From Rhizobiales bacterium GAS188 (GTDB lineage: Bacteria; Pseudomonadota; Alphaproteobacteria; Rhizobiales; Beijerinckiaceae): a stretch of 64,000 bases of DNA. Under the pieces are notes generated by a model. The model searched no databases. It saw only the letters and a program-made list of their open reading frames with translations, and was not told where the DNA came from. Where the stretch lies: the NCBI GenBank assembly GCA_900104855.1, contig FNSS01000001.1, forward strand, positions 6,138,001 through 6,202,000. Reading direction: 5' to 3'. The translations under genes and the position numbers were made by a program. Shown here piece by piece: positions 17,473-25,722 of the stretch; positions within the stretch are counted from its first letter, which is position 1, and each line of letters begins with the position of its first letter.

Positions 17473-18150
17473 CTAGCGATCGCCCGCCACCCCATAGGAT
17501 GGCGCCGAGGACGGATCGAGCGCCCGCGCCACATAGGCGTCCATCTGCGGCTTCCAGAGCGCCCAGAGCCCGGCGAGCTCGCCGATCGGATCGGTCTCGT
17601 GCCAGTCGATGCGCAGATCCGCCACCGGCCAGGCGACGTCACGCGCGAGCAGCATCCCGGCCGAATGGACCGGCCCCTCCTCGCCGCCGGCCGCAAGCCC
17701 GGCCTGCATGGCGCCGATCAGGCGGTCGCCGAGCGGGGCATCGGCGAGCCTCAGGAACGCCTCGACCATGCGCTCGGGAACGCTCGCACGGCTGAGCAGG
17801 TTGCCGGCAGCTACGACGTCGCGGCCGGTGACGCTGCGATGGCGCCCGAGCGTCTTGCTGCCCGAGAAGGCGGCGCTGGCGCCGGTGCGGTCGACGAGCG
17901 CGAGCTGCCGATAATCGATGTGTTTCGCTTCGGCTTTGAGGCGCACCAGCGCCTCCGCTGCCGGCAGGCCCGAAGCGAGGAGATCGAGGCCACGCGGCCC
18001 GAGCCGCGGATCGGTGATGTTCTGGGTCGCCACCGCTCCCACTCCTGCCCGAACATGGGCGCAGCGTGCCGCGACGCAGGGGCTGGACGAGCACACGGCG
18101 ATGCCGAACATGCCGGTCGAAGCACAACGGGCCGAGATGGAGAAGGTCAT
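17473..18150 (-). CDS. DUF1028 family protein
   Basis: 225-residue protein. It starts with MTFSISARCASTGMFGIAVCSS and contains GVGAVATQN and an SGSKTLGRHRSVTG stretch, matching the DUF1028 family, whose fold is Ntn-hydrolase-like. No activity is established for the family to my knowledge. I chose the ATG at 18150, with GGAG 6 nt upstream, over a longer frame starting at 18246. It lies with RidA and the HpaB-like hydroxylase on the same strand. Confidence 0.85.
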   Translation of the reverse strand: MTFSISARCASTGMFGIAVCSSSPCVAARCAHVRAGVGAVATQNITDPRLGPRGLDLLASGLPAAEALVRLKAEAKHIDYRQLALVDRTGASAAFSGSKTLGRHRSVTGRDVVAAGNLLSRASVPERMVEAFLRLADAPLGDRLIGAMQAGLAAGGEEGPVHSAGMLLARDVAWPVADLRIDWHETDPIGELAGLWALWKPQMDAYVARALDPSSAPSYGVAGDR

Positions 18151-18171
18151 GACACGCTCCGCTACGCTAAG

Positions 18172-18286
18172 GCGAGTGGCGAGTAGTGAGTGGCGAGTAG
18201 TGCCTCGGAGGGTTTCTGTGATCTCAGTTCCAGGCGTAACCAACAATTCGCTTAAACTACTCGCTATTCGCCACTCGCTATTCGCC
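18172..18286. repeat. Inverted pair of short GAGTGGCGA-type repeats
   Basis: Between the DUF1028 and RidA genes, GAGTGGCGAGTAGT occurs twice in tandem within 18172-18202. A diverged reverse-complement version (CTCGCTATTCGCC twice) is at 18256-18286. The two halves can pair as an imperfect long hairpin with a loop of about 53 nt. It resembles intergenic palindromic repeats and may form an RNA hairpin within the RidA-DUF1028 transcript. Confidence 0.6.
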
Positions 18287-18298
18287 CTGTAATTGCAG

Positions 18299-18727
18299 CT
18301 AGCACACCGGCTGACCGTCGGGGATGACGGCCGTCACCTCGATCTCGACCAGCCATTCCGGGCGTGCCAGGGCCGAGACGACGAGGCCGGTGGAGCAGGG
18401 GAAGACGCCCTTCAGCCAAGTGCCCATCTCCCGGTAGACGGCCTCGCGGTGGCGCACATCGGTGAGGTAGACGACGACGCGGCAGATATGCCCCATCTCG
18501 CTGCCGGCCTCCTCCAGCAGCGTCTTGATGTTCTGCATGGTCTGGCGCGCCTGCAGCCCGGCATCGCCGACATGCAGGTTTTTGCCTGTCTCGAGGTCCT
18601 GCGAGACCTGGCCCCGCAGGAAGACCATGGTGCCGCGCGCCACGACGCCCTGCGACAGGTCGTTGTCGAGCTTCTGCTCGGGGTAGGTCTCTTTGGTGTT
18701 GAAGGGGCGAAGACGCTTATGGATCAT
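18299..18727 (-). CDS. RidA family protein (YjgF/Rid)
   Basis: 142-residue protein of the Rid superfamily. It includes MVFLRGQVSQDLETG, QTMQNIKTLLEEAGSE and VVVYLTDVRHRE, then an acidic closing strand (VEIEVTAVIP). The arginine that binds carboxylate in true RidA enamine deaminases (usually followed by a C[VA]-type segment) is not obvious here, so it may be another Rid subgroup. I chose the start at 18727 because residues upstream look like shadow sequence. The next gene upstream is the HpaB-like hydroxylase 67 bp away; in pyrimidine and aromatic catabolism, Rid proteins often accompany oxygenases. Confidence 0.85.
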   Translation of the reverse strand: MIHKRLRPFNTKETYPEQKLDNDLSQGVVARGTMVFLRGQVSQDLETGKNLHVGDAGLQARQTMQNIKTLLEEAGSEMGHICRVVVYLTDVRHREAVYREMGTWLKGVFPCSTGLVVSALARPEWLVEIEVTAVIPDGQPVC

Positions 18728-18794
18728 GAGGCTCGGTCTCTCGGAAGGGGGACGGCTTCGTCCTGCGGTTCGGCTCGTCGCGCATGGCCATGCA

Positions 18795-20261
18795 TCATTC
18801 GGCTGCGACCTGCTTGCCGCCATAGACCTGGTCCGACAGGCCGGCCGCTTCCTTGGTGAAGCGCAGCGCTTCGCTCCAGTCGAAGTTGCGGTAGACGGCG
18901 GCGAGATGCGCGAAGGGCGGCGACTGGGCGAAGAGCTGGAAGGTCAGGCGGTGGCCGGCATAGTCCGAGTTGAGCAGGTCGCGCGCAAAGGCAAGGAGCT
19001 TGCGGCGGTCCTCGGCCTGCCAGTCGGCATTCAGCGTATAGAATTTGCTGAGCCATTTGCCGGCCTCCGGATCGCGGAAGGTCGCGGCATCGGGCGTGAC
19101 GCAGATCTGGCCGCCGCAGAGCTCGCGCGCGATATGCATCATCAGATGCAGCTGCGAGCAGGCGAGCACACGACCCGTCATCAGCAGCGACTGGTTCGGC
19201 ATGAGAAGGCCGGCAGGGCTCTTCTCGGCAGTGGCGATGGCCGCCGTCAGATGGGCGTTGATGCCTTCGCGGTAGCAGGCGAGGGTGGCGAGCTTCTCCT
19301 GCACGGCCTGCTGCTGTTCGAGGCCCGTCTGCTTCACGTTCCACAAGGCCGCGCCGATCATCAGGTCGGCGAGCTTCAGGCCGCGCTGCACGAAGGCGAA
19401 GGCCGAATAGCGGTGCAGCGTCGCACGGATGTAGGCGGCGGCGCGCGTATGCTGGTAGAACAGCACGTTTTCCCAGGGGATCAGCACGTCGTCATAGACG
19501 ACCAGCGTGTCGATCTCGTCGAACTTGTTGGACAGAGGATAGTCTTCGGCCGGGGCGCGGCCGGCAAAGCCGGTGCGCGAGATGAAGCGCAGATTGGGCG
19601 AGGCGAGGTCGCAGATGAAGCCGACCGCGTATTCCGAGAGCTTGCTGTCGCCCCAATTGGCGATGGTCGGCTTGGTGAAGGCCTGGTTGGCGTAAGCCGC
19701 GGCCGTCTCGTATTTGGCGCCGCGCACGATGATGCCGGCATCGGTCTCCTTCACCATATGCAGGAGCATGTCCGGATCCTGCTCTTGCGGGCGCTTGGAG
19801 CGGTCCCCCTTCGGGTCGGTATTGGCCGAGACGTGGAAGGGATCGTTGCGGGTGACGAGATCGATATGGCGCGCGATGTTGATCGAAAAGCGCGGATCGA
19901 CCTCGTTGAGCACGTCCTGTCCGTCGAACAGCGACCACATCTCGCCGACCGTCTCATCGCCGACGCGGGTGACGATACCCTTGACCTCCTCGAGCACGAG
20001 GTCGGTCGCGCGCCGCTTATCGTGCCAGTCCTGCTGGGTGCGCGGCAGTTTCAGGCCGATGGCGAAGCGCTCGCCGCTCTCCTCATAGGTCAGCTCGTCG
20101 CGGTAGCGCGGCTCATGCGCCATGTCGTAGATGCGCGCCCTGATGTCGACGAGCGGTTTGAACATCGGATGCGTCGTGACGTCCTTGACACGCTCGCCAT
20201 TGATCCAGACGCGCCGGCCGTCGCGCAGCGAATCCCGATACTGGTTGCCGGTCCTGATCAT
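18795..20261 (-). CDS. 4-hydroxyphenylacetate 3-hydroxylase-type FADH2-dependent monooxygenase
   Basis: 488-residue large oxygenase component of the HpaB/HpaH family, about the usual length. It starts IRTGNQYRDSLRDGRRVWINGERV, a family opening, and has the middle segment DDVLIPWENVLFYQ and a late KFYTLNADWQAEDRRKL stretch. AAAGG lies upstream of the chosen ATG at 20261. It would hydroxylate a phenol or related ring with FADH2 from a separate reductase (HpaC), which is not in this window. It is in series with RidA and DUF1028. Confidence 0.88.
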   Translation of the reverse strand: MIRTGNQYRDSLRDGRRVWINGERVKDVTTHPMFKPLVDIRARIYDMAHEPRYRDELTYEESGERFAIGLKLPRTQQDWHDKRRATDLVLEEVKGIVTRVGDETVGEMWSLFDGQDVLNEVDPRFSINIARHIDLVTRNDPFHVSANTDPKGDRSKRPQEQDPDMLLHMVKETDAGIIVRGAKYETAAAYANQAFTKPTIANWGDSKLSEYAVGFICDLASPNLRFISRTGFAGRAPAEDYPLSNKFDEIDTLVVYDDVLIPWENVLFYQHTRAAAYIRATLHRYSAFAFVQRGLKLADLMIGAALWNVKQTGLEQQQAVQEKLATLACYREGINAHLTAAIATAEKSPAGLLMPNQSLLMTGRVLACSQLHLMMHIARELCGGQICVTPDAATFRDPEAGKWLSKFYTLNADWQAEDRRKLLAFARDLLNSDYAGHRLTFQLFAQSPPFAHLAAVYRNFDWSEALRFTKEAAGLSDQVYGGKQVAAE

Positions 20262-20322
20262 GGGAAGCGCCTTTCCAGCGGTTGGTCTCGAAACTGGACG
20301 GGTTTGAATCCCCGTCGCGACA

Positions 20323-21672
20323 TTAGACTGCAAGCTCGCGCGCGGCCTGCCGCCACCCCACCCAGCGCTCGGGCGGCAGAACGCGTCGCCCGGCGACACG
20401 CTCTAAAATCATCCTGACGTCCTCGGTCAGTCCAGCGCCGCTCGCTGCGTCCAGATACAACTGCTCCAGCACGTCCTGTTGGGCATGGCTGCCGCCCAGG
20501 CGATACATCCCGCTCAGCGCCGGGCGCATGATGGCCACGGCCTCCGCATACCGTCCGGCGCGATGGGCGCGGGCGGCCTCGCTGACCGGCAAAGCGTAGT
20601 CGCGGACGATCGGCGCGACGGTGCCGCCACGGTTGCCGAAGGCGCGCATCGCCTCGGTCATCCGCTCGGCTGCGGCGTCGCGGCCGGCGGCGGCCAGCGC
20701 CATCATCCAATGCGGCAAGGTGAAGGCCGACAAGCAGTCGCCGATCCGCGCCTCCGCCTTGTCGGCGAGCTCGATCCAGCGGTCCCCGATATCGACCCCC
20801 AGCCGTTCCAGCCGGAACAGCATGGAGGCAGCGTTCTGCACGTCGATATAGACATCCGGTTGGGCGATCGTCAGCGGCGAGGCCAGGTTGCGGAACTTTG
20901 TGTCGTACAGTGCCAGCGCCGCGACCGTGTCGCCGTATTCCAAATAGAACAGGGCGCAGTGCCACCACAGATGATGCTGCAGGTTGTTGCCGCCTTCCCA
21001 ATGCGGCGCCAGCGTGGTCAGCCATTGGATACCCTCGCTGCGCCGCCCCTGCATCTCCATCACATGGGCGACGGCATGCGCGGCCCAGAGATCGCCGGGG
21101 TCGATCTCGATGGCCCGCCGCCCGGCGGGCTCCGCTTCCAGGTAGTTGCCGGCCTCCTCCTGCGCGAAGCAGCGGCAGGCCAGCACCGAGGCGTAACCCG
21201 GCAGCGAAGCCGACCAATGCGGAATGATGCGCTCGACCGAGGCCACCATGTCCTGCGGACGGCCGAGCCAGAAATTGGTGAAATGCGCCAGCCGGAAGGC
21301 CAGCACATCATGCGGGTGCTCGCCCAGGATCTGCTCCCAGACCGCCACGGCGCGGTCGAGGTCGCCAGCAATCCAGTGCGCCAGGGCGTCGACATGGGCT
21401 CGTTCACGCGCGGTCGCGGCGGCGGTCAACGCGCGGGCCGTGCGCTCGGCCTGCTGGGCCATCGGCACCATGGCCTCCTTGTAGGCGAGCATGGCGAGAT
21501 AGCCCTGCAAGCAATGCGCCAGCCCGAAAGCGGGATCGGCCTGCAGCAGGGAAGCCACGCGCTGCGGCAGGTCGGCGCGGTATTTCAGGTAGCCGATGAC
21601 GGCATGGTCGAAGGCCGCCGCCGCGGCGTCGGATTCAGTGGTGATCGTCAGTCCGTGGGCGTCCTGGCGCAT
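20323..21672 (-). CDS. TTC38-like tetratricopeptide repeat protein
   Basis: 449-residue all-helical protein. Repeated helix pairs include AVAVWEQILGEHPHDVLAFRLAH and AGRRAIEIDPGDLWAAHAVAH, followed by the tryptophan-histidine-rich stretch LQHHLWWHCALFYLEYGD, as in tetratricopeptide repeat protein 38 homologues. The biochemical role of this family is unknown. Homologues often lie among catabolic genes. It is 61 bp upstream of the HpaB-like gene on the same strand and may be co-transcribed. Confidence 0.85.
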   Translation of the reverse strand: MRQDAHGLTITTESDAAAAAFDHAVIGYLKYRADLPQRVASLLQADPAFGLAHCLQGYLAMLAYKEAMVPMAQQAERTARALTAAATARERAHVDALAHWIAGDLDRAVAVWEQILGEHPHDVLAFRLAHFTNFWLGRPQDMVASVERIIPHWSASLPGYASVLACRCFAQEEAGNYLEAEPAGRRAIEIDPGDLWAAHAVAHVMEMQGRRSEGIQWLTTLAPHWEGGNNLQHHLWWHCALFYLEYGDTVAALALYDTKFRNLASPLTIAQPDVYIDVQNAASMLFRLERLGVDIGDRWIELADKAEARIGDCLSAFTLPHWMMALAAAGRDAAAERMTEAMRAFGNRGGTVAPIVRDYALPVSEAARAHRAGRYAEAVAIMRPALSGMYRLGGSHAQQDVLEQLYLDAASGAGLTEDVRMILERVAGRRVLPPERWVGWRQAARELAV

Positions 21673-21925
21673 CGCTGATCTCCCTTGGCGCAGACCCCTT
21701 CACCGGATTTCCCTGATGAACGGTTCATTCGGCGTCCCGAGGAGAGCCTAGCCTCAGATCCGCGCATCCCGCAACGGACGCCGAAAAGCTCGTCAGCCCG
21801 ATGGTCTGCGGCGCCCACCGCCCCGCAATTCTTTGGCACCACAAGCTTTTGTTGCTGGCGCAAAGGGGCGCTGTTATCGTTCCGAGAAGCGCAAAGGCGG
21901 GGTGCGCATTGTGGAGACCACCGCG

Positions 21926-23509
21926 ATGAAGCGCCGTACCATTCTGAAGGCTGGGGCATTGCTGCCATTGCTGGCGGCGCCGAGGATTGCCGCCGCGCAA
22001 GGCCAGCGGGTCCTGAAGTTCATCCCGCAATCGGATTTGGCTGTCCTCGATCCGATCTTCACGACCGCCTATGTGACGCGCAATCACGGCTATTTGGTCT
22101 TCGATACGCTGTATGGCCAGGATGCCCAGTTCAAGGCGCAGCCGCAAATGGTCGAGGGCGCGGTCACTGAGGCCGACGGCAAATTGTGGAAGCTGACCCT
22201 GAGGCCTGGCCTGAAATTCCATGACGGCACCCCCGTGCTGGCGAGGGACTGCGTCGCGAGCCTGCAGCGCTGGGGCAAGCGCGACGCCTTCGGCCAGGCG
22301 CTGATGGCTGCGACCGACGAGCTCTCGGCGGCCGACGACCGCACGATCATGTTCCGGCTGAAAAAACCCTTCCCACTGCTGCCCGATGCGTTGGGCAAGA
22401 CCGGCAGCAACGTCCCGGTGATCATGCCCGAGCGGCTCGCCAAGACCGATGCCTTCACACAGGTCACCGAGATGGTCGGCAGCGGCCCGTTCCGCTTCAA
22501 GGCGGATGAGCGCGTTGCCGGCTCGCGCGTGGTCTATGAGCGCTTTGCGGATTACCAGCCGCGCCAGGGTGCGGCCTCGTTCACCGCCGGGGGTAAGGTC
22601 GCGAATTTCGACCGCGTCGAATGGAACGTGATCCCGGACTCCGCCACTGCCGCGGCCGCGATGCAGAATGGCGAGATGGATTGGTGGGAGAACCCGCCCG
22701 GCGATCTCCTGCCGCTGTTGAAGCGCAGCGGCAAGCTGAATGTGACGGTGCAGGACCAGACCGGGTTCCTCGGCTATATGCGGCCGAATTTCCTGTTTCC
22801 GCCATTCGATAACCTAGCCTTCCGGCGCGCCCTGCTGGGGGCCGTCAACCAGGCCGATTTCATGGAAGCCGCCGCCGGCGAAGACACCTCCTTGTGGCAC
22901 ACCCCGGTCGGTGCCTTCTGCCCGAGCTCGCCGATGGCCAATACGGTCGGGATGGGAGCCCTGTCCGACAAGCCCGACATGGCCAAGGTCAGGCAGGCTG
23001 TGAAGGACTCAGGGTATAAGGGCGAGAAGGTGGTGGTGATGGGGGCGGTGGACTTCCCGATCATCAACGCGATCGTCAATGTCGGCGTCGACATGATGCA
23101 GAAGGCAGGCGTCAATGTCGACTACCAGGCGGTCGATTGGGGCACCGTGGTGCAGCGCCGCTCGAAGAAGGATCCGCCGGATAAGGGCGGCTGGAATGTC
23201 TTCTTCACTTACTGGTCCGGGCTCGACAACTTCAATCCGGCCGTCGACCTCGCATTGCGCGGCAATGGCGATGGCGGCTGGTTCGGCTGGCCGGTCATGC
23301 CGAAGCTGGAAAACCTGCGCACGCAGTGGTTCGACGCGCCCGACGAAGCCGCGCAGAAGCGCATTTGCGGCGAGATGCAGCAGGTGGTGTTCGACGATGT
23401 GCCCTTCTACCCGCTCGGCCAGCTCTACCAGACGACCGCCTTCAAGAAGGAGCTGAGCGGCGTGCTCGACGGCTTCGTGCTGTTCTGGAACGTCAAGCGG
23501 GGCGCCTGA
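21926..23509 (+). CDS. ABC transporter substrate-binding protein, peptide/opine family (family 5)
   Basis: 527-residue extracellular solute-binding protein. The ATG at 21926 gives a signal peptide with two basic residues (MKRRTILKAGALLPLLAAP) ending near AAAQ. The mature protein has LKFIPQSDLAVLDPIFTTAYVTRNHGY and the family motif LRPGLKFHDGTPVLARDCVAS. Ligands in this family are peptides, opines, nickel or glycosides. No permease or ATPase lies next to it, so it must use a transporter encoded elsewhere, or be an orphan receptor for the neighbouring catabolic enzymes. Confidence 0.9.
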   Translation: MKRRTILKAGALLPLLAAPRIAAAQGQRVLKFIPQSDLAVLDPIFTTAYVTRNHGYLVFDTLYGQDAQFKAQPQMVEGAVTEADGKLWKLTLRPGLKFHDGTPVLARDCVASLQRWGKRDAFGQALMAATDELSAADDRTIMFRLKKPFPLLPDALGKTGSNVPVIMPERLAKTDAFTQVTEMVGSGPFRFKADERVAGSRVVYERFADYQPRQGAASFTAGGKVANFDRVEWNVIPDSATAAAAMQNGEMDWWENPPGDLLPLLKRSGKLNVTVQDQTGFLGYMRPNFLFPPFDNLAFRRALLGAVNQADFMEAAAGEDTSLWHTPVGAFCPSSPMANTVGMGALSDKPDMAKVRQAVKDSGYKGEKVVVMGAVDFPIINAIVNVGVDMMQKAGVNVDYQAVDWGTVVQRRSKKDPPDKGGWNVFFTYWSGLDNFNPAVDLALRGNGDGGWFGWPVMPKLENLRTQWFDAPDEAAQKRICGEMQQVVFDDVPFYPLGQLYQTTAFKKELSGVLDGFVLFWNVKRGA

Positions 23510-23687
23510 CGCGACGCAAGGGGCTCGTCCCCGCTCTGTCAATTCGATAGCTGAGCGAGAATGTTTGGCTTGTCTTGACGGCACGCCTCACGAGGGTCTC
23601 ATCGCGATTATGGCGCGCCGATTGACTCGGCGCGCCCGATGGCCTGCAGCCCCGCGATCTTGAAGGCGTGCGATCAACCGGTGCACG

Positions 23688-23930
23688 TCACATGCGCCGT
23701 TTGACACCGTGTGTGGCGAAACAGGCTTGGCGGTGCGGGCGATTGCGGATCGTCCGGCAATACATTTCCCACTCGGCCGGCGTAGATGGCGCGGCCGCCA
23801 ATTGCTCTCCAATAGCGGATTGCACCAGCCGCTGGTTTGATCCAGCCGTAGCGAGGCCATTCGCCGAGACAGGAAGAGCGGCGAACAAGGCCAGCGACGC
23901 GACCGTCGGCAGAAAAAGGCGGATTTTCAT
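23688..23930 (-). CDS. Small secreted hypothetical protein
   Basis: 80-residue protein with a clear signal peptide (MKIRLFLPTVASLALFAALPVSA) and a short mature part with two cysteines (MYCRTIRNRPHRQACF) that could form a disulphide. A GGAGGG site lies upstream of the ATG. Many alphaproteobacteria encode such small periplasmic proteins; I do not recognise the family. Confidence 0.6.
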   Translation of the reverse strand: MKIRLFLPTVASLALFAALPVSANGLATAGSNQRLVQSAIGEQLAAAPSTPAEWEMYCRTIRNRPHRQACFATHGVKRRM

Positions 23931-24119
23931 TCCTTGATCCCTCCAAGTTGGCCAAGTCTCGTCACACTCGGTGACGAATGATCGCTAGCAGAATGTTCGA
24001 GCCGAACGCCTGTCAATAGGCAATTGAGTGTAGGATTTCCCTGCGGATACAATTCGCTCCCACATGCCAAGACATGTCTTCGGGGCTGCTCTCGCCGAAA
24101 TCTTCGCCCTGCGGCTTGA

Positions 24120-25403
24120 TCACTCCGCTGCGAGGCGTCGGCGCGTCTCCTCCGCGGAGCGCGGGTCGCGGTGCAGCTTGCCGTCCTTCATGATCATCGC
24201 GAAGTGCTTCGGCCCCACAAGCAGCGACAGGTCGGCTAGCGGGTCGCCTTTGACCAGCAGCAGGTCGGCGAGCGCGCCCTGTTTGACGACGCCGAGCTCG
24301 CCCTTGTGTCCCATCAATTCGCCGCCGATCCTGGTGGCGCAGCGCATGGCTTCGGCTGGGGTGTAGCCGAAGAACTTGACGAAATGGCCGACATCGCGGG
24401 CGTTCTGGCCCATCGGCGTGAGGGTGAAGCCGTAATCGCCGCCGATGACGACCCTCATGCCGCGCTTGCGCATCTGCTCATAGGTGCGGCAGGTCGCTTC
24501 GAGCTTGCGGGGCAGGCCCATGCGCTCGGCCGTCTCCTTGCTGAGGCCGACCACATCGCCTTCGAAGACCGCATTATGCACGAGGCCGAAGGCTGGACCG
24601 ACGATCACCTTGTCCTTGACGCCCTCCAGCATGTCGAGGGCTTCCTCGTCGGCGAAATCGCAATGGTAGATGCAATCGACCTTGTTGCGCACCGCGCGCT
24701 TCACCGATGCGGCCGCGCGGGCATGACAGGCGATGCGCTTGCCCCATTCATGCGCGGTCTCGACCGCAGTCGCGACCTCGATCTCGCTCATCGAGGTGAT
24801 CTCGGCGCGCGCCGTGGAGACGAATTCGTCGCCCGAGATGTTGATCTTCACATTGTCGACGCCTTCGCGGCAGCAGAGGCGCACGGCCTTGCGGATCTCG
24901 TCCGGTCCGTCGGCCAGCATGCCGAAGCTTTCGGCATGCATATGGGCCTTGCGCTCATCGCCAAGGCCGCCGGTCACCGTGATCTCCGGACCTGCGGCGC
25001 GATAGCGGGGACCGGCGAGATAGCCATCCGCGATCTCCTGGCGCACCACGACATCGATCCTGAGCTTGGCGGAAGCCGCCGAATAACAGCTCGTGAAGCC
25101 GTGCTCCAAGATCAGCGTGGCGTTGCGGCAGGTGCGCAGCAGATGTTCCTCGGGTGGAATCTCGCCGAGATCCTGGTTGCGGGTGGGCCCGACGAAGGAC
25201 AGATGGCAATGGCCTTCGACGAGACCCGGCATCAAGGTCATGCCGCCGGCGTCGATGACCGAGGCGGTCCGGTCCGTTCCGATCTCGCCATGCCCCCTTG
25301 CGACGGAAGTGATGCGGTTACCCTCGATGAGGACCTCGCCCGGATAGCGATCATCGTGGTCGCCGTCCCAGATCCAGGCGTTCTTGATCAGGGTTGCGGT
25401 CAT
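24120..25403 (-). CDS. Amidohydrolase family metal-dependent hydrolase
   Basis: 427-residue amidohydrolase. The N-terminal beta-domain starts MTATLIKNAWIWDGD, followed by LMPGLVEGHCHLSFVG with the metal-binding HxH, then an IACHARAAASVKRAV histidine, an IYHCDF segment and GGDYGF near the end. A GGGAGGAAGG site just upstream supports the ATG at 25403 against a longer frame. It resembles imidazolonepropionase/prolidase-type amidohydrolases that cleave cyclic amides or peptides. It may belong functionally with the peptide-type binding protein nearby. Confidence 0.88.
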   Translation of the reverse strand: MTATLIKNAWIWDGDHDDRYPGEVLIEGNRITSVARGHGEIGTDRTASVIDAGGMTLMPGLVEGHCHLSFVGPTRNQDLGEIPPEEHLLRTCRNATLILEHGFTSCYSAASAKLRIDVVVRQEIADGYLAGPRYRAAGPEITVTGGLGDERKAHMHAESFGMLADGPDEIRKAVRLCCREGVDNVKINISGDEFVSTARAEITSMSEIEVATAVETAHEWGKRIACHARAAASVKRAVRNKVDCIYHCDFADEEALDMLEGVKDKVIVGPAFGLVHNAVFEGDVVGLSKETAERMGLPRKLEATCRTYEQMRKRGMRVVIGGDYGFTLTPMGQNARDVGHFVKFFGYTPAEAMRCATRIGGELMGHKGELGVVKQGALADLLLVKGDPLADLSLLVGPKHFAMIMKDGKLHRDPRSAEETRRRLAAE

Positions 25404-25722
25404 GGCCTTCCTCCCGATGTCGAGACTTTGATTCTCGCAGGGATGGCAATTCTTGCAAGGATAGAACCTGCCGCCGCCGCCCTGAGGCGTCAAGCTGGCC
25501 ATTCCGGCGCCGGCCATAGCCTCGTCGAAGAGCAGATCAACTCAAGGTTGTTCTGACCGATCGCCCTTGGCGGGCGGCGATGCTCAAGTCGGCGCCGGCG
25601 CCCCTCACCGCAATGTCTCCGACTTTGCCGAAGCTGAAACGAAATCTTCAGGGTTCCCGACCATTCAATATGCAACGCAAGCAGGCCTATAACTGCCTCA
25701 ATGAGTAGCCCAGAGAAGCTGC
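25404..25722. other. Intergenic region, no gene seen
   Basis: 319 bp between the divergent amidohydrolase and GGDEF-EAL genes. It should hold both promoters. I find no small coding frame with a good ribosome binding site, no RNA gene and no convincing palindrome. Confidence 0.5.

Noticed and set aside
18693-20417. 574-codon plus-strand frame
   Set aside because: Antisense of the HpaB-like gene; low-complexity His/Arg/Asp-rich translation.
20479-21678. 399-codon plus-strand frame
   Set aside because: Antisense of the TTC38-like gene.
24306-25556. 416-codon plus-strand frame
   Set aside because: Antisense of the amidohydrolase; no ribosome binding site or recognised motif.
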